Assembly (NCBI GenBank): GCA_031271865.1 | Contig: JAISUW010000012.1 | Span: forward strand, 1 to 64,000 | DNA: 64,000 bases | Direction: 5' to 3' | DNA from: Oscillospiraceae bacterium | Lineage (GTDB): Bacteria; Bacillota; Clostridia; Oscillospirales; Acutalibacteraceae | Part shown: one piece after another, positions 56,829 to 64,000 of the stretch | Layout: each line of letters starts with the position of its first letter | Position numbering within the stretch: the stretch's first letter is position 1 | Notes under the pieces: generated by a model | What the model saw: only the letters and a program-made list of their open reading frames with translations | The model's database searches: none | What the model was told of the DNA's origin: nothing | Position numbers and translations under genes: made by a program

Positions 56829-57971
56829 TCACTCGCCAAGGGCAAGGCGGCCCTTTTCGATGCGGGTGATTTGCTTTTCGCCCTCTTTTGCCAACTCTTG
56901 GAATTGGATGACGGTCTGCTTCATCTTCGGGAGGGCTTCCTGCTTGTACTTCGCAATCTCGTCGAGTGCCCCGATAACATCGGCATAGGCGGAGCGCAGG
57001 GTCTCCACGGAAACAGTACTCTCTATGGCTTGCCGCTGAATCTCCGTGCCTTGGTGACGGAGCATGGAAGATGTACCGGCAATGATGTCGTTGGTGGTCT
57101 GGTTCAGAGCCTGAATCTTCTTTAGGACGATCTGTTGGTTATAGAGCGCAGAGGCGACCATCACTGCAACACGCAGGGCGGCGACCGTCACGGTTTTGGC
57201 GCGTTCTACACCGCGAATCAGTTCCAAGTTATTGCGGCGGATGACTTCGATGGCCAAAACACCCTGTTGGTTGACATTGAGCATGGCCTGCATATCCATC
57301 AGACGCTGGCGCAGCGGGAAGAGAACCTCTTCGCTCACGAAACGGATTTTGTCCGGGTCGTCGCCGCGGGCGCGGGCTTCGTCAATGGCGTGTTCGATGT
57401 ACTCGTCCATGGCGGCACCCATGGCAATCTCTTGGTTGAGGCGGATGGTCAGCTCGCGGAGTGCCTGCCGCTCCAGTTCCAGCGTCACATTGTCATTTTT
57501 CAGCGTGGTCTCCCCCTTGTCGAGGGACTGGAGGATGTTGCCGATAACAGCATCGGTCTTCTCATAGCGGGCGAAGTAGCTGCGGATTTTGGATGTGAGC
57601 TTGCCGACTTTCCCGCCCTTGAGGAAGTCAATGCCGCTGGGGTCGAGGTCTTTGATGACCATGTTCAGCTCCATAAGCGAGTTGGAAACAGCCGCCCCTT
57701 CGTCCCCCGACTTGGAGAGCTGACCCACCGGTACCTGCAAAAGCGCATTCTTCCTCCCGGAACGCTGCATGGTGTCCATCCCGAACGCATCCATGCCTTG
57801 AAGGATTGACTGCCGATCCGCCAATTTGTCAATGTCCAAGTTCATGATTGCCTCGGCATTTGCTTTGGCTTGCGCCTCCAGAGCCTTCTCCTCTTCTGTC
57901 TTTGGCTTTTCTTCTTCGATGAGTTGCTGTTGGATGACCTCGGTGTTCGGAATCTGCATTGAGAAAGCCAT
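56829..57971 (-). CDS. TelA-family toxic anion (tellurite) resistance protein
   Basis: ALRELTIRLNQEIAMGAAMDEYIEHA, VNQQGVLAIEVIRRNNLELIRGVERAKTVTVAALRVAVMVASAL. Confidence 0.93.
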   Translation of the reverse strand: MAFSMQIPNTEVIQQQLIEEEKPKTEEEKALEAQAKANAEAIMNLDIDKLADRQSILQGMDAFGMDTMQRSGRKNALLQVPVGQLSKSGDEGAAVSNSLMELNMVIKDLDPSGIDFLKGGKVGKLTSKIRSYFARYEKTDAVIGNILQSLDKGETTLKNDNVTLELERQALRELTIRLNQEIAMGAAMDEYIEHAIDEARARGDDPDKIRFVSEEVLFPLRQRLMDMQAMLNVNQQGVLAIEVIRRNNLELIRGVERAKTVTVAALRVAVMVASALYNQQIVLKKIQALNQTTNDIIAGTSSMLRHQGTEIQRQAIESTVSVETLRSAYADVIGALDEIAKYKQEALPKMKQTVIQFQELAKEGEKQITRIEKGRLALGE

Positions 57972-58067
57972 AAATAATCCTCCTGCGGTTCGTTTGGATT
58001 TTTTTTGTTACCGATTGTAACTATTGTGGAAGCATGTGAAACAAGACTTTGCTTTTTACCGCTTGTA

Positions 58068-59768
58068 TCACATTTGGGCGTTGAAGAAGTTTTCCAGCTG
58101 GTAGACCACATCGTCGGTGTTCGCGTTGAGTGCTGCGGCTTCGTTGATGGCGGCGACTGTCTCCAAAGCGGCAATGTCGGCATCATAGCCGATGGTGTAG
58201 ATGGGTATCTTCAGCTGCGACAGGATGTCGCGAATATCATTGAGCATCAGACCGCGGTTGGTCTCCCCATCGGTGAGGACAAACATCATCAGGCGGGTGG
58301 TGGGATTGACCTCTTTGGCAGACATGAGTTGCTCGGCGGCGACGGCGATGGCATCATACATGGCGGTGGAACCTGCGGGCTGCATGGCGTCTATTGCACC
58401 GGCAAAGTAGGCGCGCTGGCTTAAGTCAAACTTACCGATAGGTACTGCAGTATTGACTTCATCAGAGAATGTAATCAGACCGATGGAGTTCTCCGCGCTG
58501 ATATAGTTGGAGCCTTTGCGCAGGGATTCTTTGAGCTTGTTGAGGCGTTCGCCCGCCATGGAACCGGATACGTCCGCCACAAAGACGGCGGTTACATCGG
58601 CGCCGCCGGATTTCTTCTCTTTCCAGAGCTTCTGCGCAGCGATGATGGTGTTACCGTCTGCGGCGGGCATCTCATAGCTGTATTTCTCTATGGCATCGGC
58701 GTTAAAGCCGTACTCCTTGGCGGATTGCTGTGCCTCCGGCGTGAGGCAATAGTCGGCGAAGAGGCGCAGGATGTCTTTTTTGAACTGGGAGAGGGAACCG
58801 ATGGCATAGAGCGGCTCATCATGGCGCACACCGTAAGGGGTAAAGCTATAAGCGGATTTAATATCCGGTAGATTCATATAGGACTGGTACTCCAAGATGA
58901 ATCCGTCCAATGCACCGGACTGCGCGGCAGTGCGCATCTGCATGGTGGTGTAACTGACAAAGGGGATGTTGGCGGAGAATTGCTCAAACGCTGCGGCCGC
59001 TTCGTCGGCTAGGGGGTTCTTGCTGTCAAAGGTATAGAGGGTAGATACCAAGAAATTCAGCCCGGCAGAAGAGGCGAAAGGATTGGTGTAGCCCATTTGG
59101 ATTTTGTTTTCGCTGACGGCTTGGGTGATGGATTTGAGGTTGATGGCACCATACTCGTCATTGATTTTCTTTTGTGCGGACTTGGAGAGCAGGATTCCGG
59201 CGGTGTTGCCTGCCAGACGCTCCGTGATGGTTTCGATTTTAATATTTTTGGCTTTGAGCATTTCCCCCCAGAGGGAGTTGGAGGGGCTGTAGGCATCCGG
59301 GACGGCCTTTTGGGCGACAATGTAGTTTACGCCGTCCCCCGAGTTCATTTTGCGGAGTTTCACACTCACCTTTCTGCCGTCCACGGTCTTGCCGGCGCGG
59401 TTGAATTGGCGCACCAGCTCCGTCAGCCATGCGTCCGTACCGGTTCCGGCCTTTTCCGGGCTGGACCAGATTTCGATGTAATCAGGCGTGGTGGCTTCCA
59501 CTGCTACCGGGGCTTGTTTTTCGATGTCCGGGAGAGAGGAGCCGTCGTCTTCTGCGGTGAGGGAGTCGAGTTGACCTTTCACCAATGAAAGCGTATTAAC
59601 AGAGATACTCCGGGTCAGTTTCTCCAGTTGAGAAAGGGCTTTCGCCGCGTCTTTGTCACCGGTGGTGCTTCCTGCGTTTTGGGTGAGCTTCGTTATACCG
59701 TAAATTGCGCCGAATACCACAATGGCTATGCCAAGGAGTGCGAGGATGGTTTTACCGGACTTGTTCAT
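58068..59768 (-). CDS. Membrane-anchored protein: solute-binding-protein-like domain + VWA domain
   Basis: N-terminal TM; SBP-like body (IEIWSSPEKAG...LFADYCLTPEAQQSAKEYGF); MIDAS VADVSGSMAGERL and TDGET. Confidence 0.87.
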   Translation of the reverse strand: MNKSGKTILALLGIAIVVFGAIYGITKLTQNAGSTTGDKDAAKALSQLEKLTRSISVNTLSLVKGQLDSLTAEDDGSSLPDIEKQAPVAVEATTPDYIEIWSSPEKAGTGTDAWLTELVRQFNRAGKTVDGRKVSVKLRKMNSGDGVNYIVAQKAVPDAYSPSNSLWGEMLKAKNIKIETITERLAGNTAGILLSKSAQKKINDEYGAINLKSITQAVSENKIQMGYTNPFASSAGLNFLVSTLYTFDSKNPLADEAAAAFEQFSANIPFVSYTTMQMRTAAQSGALDGFILEYQSYMNLPDIKSAYSFTPYGVRHDEPLYAIGSLSQFKKDILRLFADYCLTPEAQQSAKEYGFNADAIEKYSYEMPAADGNTIIAAQKLWKEKKSGGADVTAVFVADVSGSMAGERLNKLKESLRKGSNYISAENSIGLITFSDEVNTAVPIGKFDLSQRAYFAGAIDAMQPAGSTAMYDAIAVAAEQLMSAKEVNPTTRLMMFVLTDGETNRGLMLNDIRDILSQLKIPIYTIGYDADIAALETVAAINEAAALNANTDDVVYQLENFFNAQM

Positions 59769-59842
59769 TCTGAAGTCAGCTCCTTACGTGTGTTGGGGGT
59801 GGCTTTGGCGTTTATCGATTTTCGGCTCCTCTTTTTGTGAGT

Positions 59843-60002
59843 GAATCTCTGCAGTACAGAATACCGGATTTTTTTTGTTACCGATTGCAACCATTTTGCT
59901 ACTGGCGGTAGTACTTGTTTCTGTGTTCGAATCTCTGGTGTACAGAATACCGGATTTTTTTGTTACCGGTTGTAACCATTTTGCTACTGGCGGTAGTACT
60001 TG
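59843..60002. repeat. Imperfect ~75-bp direct repeat (period 86 bp) duplicating the 3' end of the XpaC-like gene
   Basis: Copies 59843-59917 and 59929-60002 share gaatctct..tacagaataccggattttttt(t)gttaccg.ttg.aaccattttgctactggcggtagtacttg. Confidence 0.9.
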
Positions 60003-60718
60003 GCGTTTTTGATCAGGTCATCGATTTCCTGCATGGCGGGCATTTGTTCGAGTTCGCCGTCCTCCAAGGAGTCCAGTTTGGTGATTTCAGAGAGCAGCAT
60101 ATCCAGTTTGAGAAGGATTTGTTCGTTGTCCTCTACGGCATCGGCAACAAAGCGGAAGTACTCCTGATAAACGCCCATGCGAGCTTCTGTGGTGCCTGTC
60201 TTCTGCCCTTGGCGTTTGAGCATTTGGAAGTCGGCTTCATCGAATGCGGCTAAGCGGTTGACAATGGATTTGCAATTCTTAGCCATGACATCCTCGATGC
60301 CGTTGATGGCGGCTGCGAAGTGTCCGTAACTGAGTTCCGTAGGCGAGAAGCGCTGCCCTAAGATTTGCAGGGCGGTCTCCCGGCGGCGCGTGAAGCGTGC
60401 GATTTGGTTTTCCGCTTGGTTCAGCAGGCGGGCAAAGGACTTCTTTTCTTCGTTTTGCTTTAGAAGGGGGAGGCAATCCTCCAGCTTTTTGGCGCTGTCT
60501 ACGCCGCCGATGAGAATCTTCGGTGCCGGCGGGGAGAGCAGGCGGGCATTTCCCCAGACGAATATGCCTATGCTCATGAGGATGGTCGTCAGTCCAAAGG
60601 CGAAAGCCAAAGGGTTCCCGACAGCGAGAGTGATGCCTAAGAATGCTTTGGAGAAGACAAGCGTGTTGGCGAGGATGATGCCCAGATTCAGTGCGATGAG
60701 TTTCCAGAGCCGCTTCAT
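59984..60718 (-). CDS. XpaC-like (5-bromo-4-chloroindolyl phosphate hydrolysis) membrane protein
   Basis: N-terminal TM pair plus C-terminal coiled-coil of XpaC type; adjacent to TelA. Confidence 0.7.
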   Translation of the reverse strand: MKRLWKLIALNLGIILANTLVFSKAFLGITLAVGNPLAFAFGLTTILMSIGIFVWGNARLLSPPAPKILIGGVDSAKKLEDCLPLLKQNEEKKSFARLLNQAENQIARFTRRRETALQILGQRFSPTELSYGHFAAAINGIEDVMAKNCKSIVNRLAAFDEADFQMLKRQGQKTGTTEARMGVYQEYFRFVADAVEDNEQILLKLDMLLSEITKLDSLEDGELEQMPAMQEIDDLIKNAKYYRQ

Positions 60719-60756
60719 GAAGTATCCTCACCTCCGATGTTTTGCATTTGCCGGTC

Positions 60757-62709
60757 TTATTCTTCCTCTGCGATGGGTTCGGGTTCCGCGGGGGCGGCAT
60801 CAGGCGGGGTTCCCGGCGCCGCCATCAGAGCGGCAAACTCTTCGCCGGAGACGGTTTCTTTCTCCAGAAGAACCCCTGCTACATAATGCAGTTTATCCAT
60901 ATGCTCATTGAGAATATTCTCACAGGTATGGTATTGCTCATCCACGATGCGGCGAATTTCTTTGTCAATGTCTGTTGCCATGGCATCGGAATAGGTGTGG
61001 GTCTGCGTGTAGTCGCGGCCCAGGAAAACTGCATCGTGGTCGGAGGCATAGCTCACGGGGCCTAATGCCTTACTCATGCCATAACGCGTGACCATATCGC
61101 GGGCAAGTTTCGTGGCGCGTTCAATGTCATTGGAGGCGCCGGTGGATATATCACCAAGGACGAGGGCTTCCGCCACACGGCCGCCCAAGAGTGTGGCGAT
61201 GTCTTCCTCCATGTCGGTCTTGGAGATGCTCTCCTTATCTTCCTGCGGGAGGTGCATGGTGAAACCGGCGGCAAGCCCGCGGGAGATGATGCTGATTTGA
61301 TGCACCGGGTCTTGGCTGGGAAGATAGTAGGCGGCGATGGCGTGGCCGGCCTCGTGGTAGGCGGTGAGCTTCATATCCTTTTGGGTCTTTTTGTGGCTGC
61401 GCTTTTCTGTGCCGACCACAACTTTGAGCATCGCTTGCTCAATCTCATCGTGGGTGATGGCGTGTTTGGATTTGCGGGCGGCGAGGAGAGCGGCTTCATT
61501 GAGCAGATTCTCCAAATCGGCACCTGTGAAGCCGGCGGTGGTGCGGGCAATAACCTTGAGGTCTACGTCCGGACCCAAAGGTTTGTTCTTGGCGTGTACC
61601 TTAAGGATTTCCTCGCGGCCGCGCACATCGGGAGCCATAACCGTAACCTGCCGGTCGAAGCGGCCCGGGCGCAGGAGGGCGGGGTCTAAGATGTCCGGGC
61701 GGTTGGTTGCGGCGATGATGATGACACCTTCGTTTTCGCCGAAGCCGTCCATCTCTACCAAGAGCTGGTTGAGGGTTTGTTCGCGTTCGTCATGCCCGCC
61801 GCCCATACCGGCACCGCGCTGGCGGCCGACGGCGTCTATCTCGTCTATGAACACAATGGAAGGGGAGTGCTTCTTCGCTTGCATGAACATATCGCGGACA
61901 CGCGATGCACCGACACCGACATACAGCTCCACGAAGTCGGAACCGCTGATGGAAAAGAACGGAACATCCGCCTCCCCTGCAACGGCGCGGGCAAGGAGCG
62001 TCTTCCCTGTGCCGGGGGAGCCTACGAGCAAAACGCCTTTCGGAATCCGTGCCCCCAATTCGGAGAAGCGCTGCGGGTTCTTAAGGAATTCTACAATTTC
62101 CGACAGTTCCTCTTTTTCCTCATCGGCGCCTGCCACATTCTCAAATGTGGTCTTTTTCTTCTTGTCTTTGTCCTGCACTTGAAGGCGCGCTTTGGTGAAG
62201 CCCATGGAACGGTTGTTTTCGTTCATCATGGAGTTGTTCATGCGGCGCATCATAAAGAACGCAAAGCCGACAATCATCAGCCCCACCAGTATCATGGGGA
62301 TAATCTCCACGAGCCACGAGCCGCTACCGCCCTTGACATAGTCATAACGCAACTGTTCTGCCTTCGGTCTGCCTTCGTTGATTTCGGCAATCTGCGGGTC
62401 AAGGGACTCGATGAAGTATGCCACATAGGGGACATTATACTTCCCAATGGTGACGCCTTTCCCCTCTTTGGGGACAACATAGCCGGTTTCCTTGTTTACT
62501 TCGACGTTTTCGGCATCGTAGAAGAACATCGCACCGGAATTGACGTTGAGTGAGAAGTAGCGGATTTCGCCGCTCTCCATCATCTCAACAATCTCTTGGT
62601 AGGTCGGTTCCTTTTCTTTCTCCTTCTGCGTCAGTTGGAAGGCGAGCATCAGAATTGCCGCCGGTATGAGCAGGTAAAGGAAGATTTGGAGAATTCGTCT
62701 TGGGTTCAA
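60757..62709 (-). CDS. ftsH: ATP-dependent zinc metalloprotease FtsH
   Basis: [21 protein letters not shown]-region [23 protein letters not shown] zinc motif. Confidence 0.98.
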   Translation of the reverse strand: MNPRRILQIFLYLLIPAAILMLAFQLTQKEKEKEPTYQEIVEMMESGEIRYFSLNVNSGAMFFYDAENVEVNKETGYVVPKEGKGVTIGKYNVPYVAYFIESLDPQIAEINEGRPKAEQLRYDYVKGGSGSWLVEIIPMILVGLMIVGFAFFMMRRMNNSMMNENNRSMGFTKARLQVQDKDKKKKTTFENVAGADEEKEELSEIVEFLKNPQRFSELGARIPKGVLLVGSPGTGKTLLARAVAGEADVPFFSISGSDFVELYVGVGASRVRDMFMQAKKHSPSIVFIDEIDAVGRQRGAGMGGGHDEREQTLNQLLVEMDGFGENEGVIIIAATNRPDILDPALLRPGRFDRQVTVMAPDVRGREEILKVHAKNKPLGPDVDLKVIARTTAGFTGADLENLLNEAALLAARKSKHAITHDEIEQAMLKVVVGTEKRSHKKTQKDMKLTAYHEAGHAIAAYYLPSQDPVHQISIISRGLAAGFTMHLPQEDKESISKTDMEEDIATLLGGRVAEALVLGDISTGASNDIERATKLARDMVTRYGMSKALGPVSYASDHDAVFLGRDYTQTHTYSDAMATDIDKEIRRIVDEQYHTCENILNEHMDKLHYVAGVLLEKETVSGEEFAALMAAPGTPPDAAPAEPEPIAEEE

Positions 62710-62766
62710 TTTGAGTACCTCTACTTTCGAACATTCGGATGTATATAAAAACGGATGTTCTGGTTT

Positions 62767-63285
62767 TTAGTCGAATGAAAGCTCTGCCAGATAAGGGAGT
62801 TCGCGGTACTTTTGCGCGTAATCCAGTCCGTAGCCGACTACAAAGGCATCGGGGATGGCTTTGCCGATGTATTTGGCCTGTACATCGGTTTCCCTGCGAG
62901 AAGGTTTGTCTAACAAAGCGCAAAGTTCCAAGCTTTTCGGGCCGCGGGCGGCAAGCATTTTGCCGAGCTTGGAGAGGGTTCTGCCGCTGTCAAGAATGTC
63001 TTCCACGACGAGGACATCATAGTCGGAGAGATCCAGTTTCGTGTCTAACTGCACCCGCACTTCGCCGCCTGCGGTTTTGTCGCCGTAGGAGGCGGTCTGC
63101 AGGAAGTCAATCTCGCAAGGCACGGTCAAACGGCGCATAAGGTCGGACGTGAACACAACGGAACCTTTCAGCACACACAGCAAGAGAAGCCGCTTGTCGG
63201 CATAATCCCTGCTGATGTCCTGCGCCAACTTGTCCACAATCTCACGAATCTCTTTCTCAGGAATCATCACCTTGAGCTTATCCAT
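62767..63285 (-). CDS. hpt: Hypoxanthine phosphoribosyltransferase
   Basis: LCVLKGSVVFTSDLMRR, VLVVEDILDSGRTLSKL, VGYGLDYAQKYRELPYL; start MDKLKVM. Confidence 0.95.
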   Translation of the reverse strand: MDKLKVMIPEKEIREIVDKLAQDISRDYADKRLLLLCVLKGSVVFTSDLMRRLTVPCEIDFLQTASYGDKTAGGEVRVQLDTKLDLSDYDVLVVEDILDSGRTLSKLGKMLAARGPKSLELCALLDKPSRRETDVQAKYIGKAIPDAFVVGYGLDYAQKYRELPYLAELSFD

Positions 63286-63339
63286 GTGCTCCCCCTTGCC
63301 GCCCCCGGTTTGCGGCATATGTATAAATAGTATGTACCG

Positions 63340-64000
63340 TCAAGCAGCGGTTATAATAATCCGCAGCACCTGATTTGTGGCACCCGTCAAGCGGCATCGA
63401 TGGGCGCAGCCGAAGCCCTCCATCCAGATAATGCCTGCTTCATCGCGCAGAATCAGTTTTTGCGCTCTATACTCCGGCGCAATGCCATGCTCTGCAAATA
63501 GCTTTTTAAGCGGTTTGGTACCGGTACCGTTGACCAAGCGCATCGTATCTCCGGGCAATCGTCCTCCTACGGTCAGATTACCATTTATTGTACCATAATC
63601 CAACGAATTCTGCAAGTGTTCAATGGAATTTAATTGTAAATCTTCCATGACAAAACGGATTTTTCTGCCATTGGGCAGCTGGATTTCCGCAGGCGGCGCC
63701 GGCACAGCCATTGTAGGCAAGGGCGGGTTCTCTTTTTTTAGTGCAGTTTTGAATTGCTCATACCAAACTGCCCCTTGTTTGGCGGCCTCTTTCAGTCTGG
63801 CTTGTGTGGGTTCAACGCCGAACTTCTCCATTTTTGCTCGGTGGCGGCGATAAAGAACTGACTCGCTTTCCTTTGCATAATATATATATCCCTGAGCCAA
63901 GTGCGTTAAGCAATCCTCATCTTTTGCGAGGAGCTGAACGCTTCGGTCTATTTTCTTAAGAATATCCGGAAAGACGGCTTGCAGCGCAGGCAAAACCTCG
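63340..64000 (-). CDS. tilS: tRNA(Ile)-lysidine synthase TilS, C-terminal part (5' end beyond window)
   Basis: GDTMRLVNGTGTKPLKKLFAEHGIAPEYRAQKLILRDEAGIIWMEGF; canonical tilS-hpt-ftsH order. Confidence 0.85.
   Translation of the reverse strand, partial: EVLPALQAVFPDILKKIDRSVQLLAKDEDCLTHLAQGYIYYAKESESVLYRRHRAKMEKFGVEPTQARLKEAAKQGAVWYEQFKTALKKENPPLPTMAVPAPPAEIQLPNGRKIRFVMEDLQLNSIEHLQNSLDYGTINGNLTVGGRLPGDTMRLVNGTGTKPLKKLFAEHGIAPEYRAQKLILRDEAGIIWMEGFGCAHRCRLTGATNQVLRIIITAA

Overview
The window is a GC-rich bacterial chromosome segment, probably from an anaerobic Clostridia/Oscillospiraceae-type Firmicute. That guess rests on Asp23/NusB, a SigH-like sigma factor, TelA/XpaC, ComF, and class A rnpB. 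It is densely coded with about 58 supported CDSs, one tRNA-Gly(TCC) and one RNase P RNA. Housekeeping blocks are rarA, asp23-nusB-tsaD paralog, argJ-argB, mreB, comF, rnpB, and tilS-hpt-ftsH (tilS truncated by the window end). Accessory content is dominated by intracellular glycan catabolism: GHL10-like, GH-A-like, GH38-like, GH29 and GH127-like enzymes, GPH and SSS symporters, galactonate dehydratase and ThuA. The standout locus is a tightly coupled 12-gene minus-strand operon (about 45290 to 36148). It encodes a polyferredoxin, an aldehyde:ferredoxin oxidoreductase family enzyme, MoaD, a ThiF/MoeB-type E1, a TupABC-like oxyanion importer, MoeA, MoaA, MoaC, MOSC and MogA/MoaB. I read it as a self-contained tungsten-pterin enzyme system. 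Other points of interest are a collagen-like GXY protein, an XpaC / SBP-VWA / TelA module with a local sequence duplication, an orphan protein with a replication-protein-like C-terminus, a nested CGCG-centred palindromic repeat family, candidate shared operators, and a 15-bp repeat expansion at the TupC N-terminus. All family names come from reading the translations. No database search was run.
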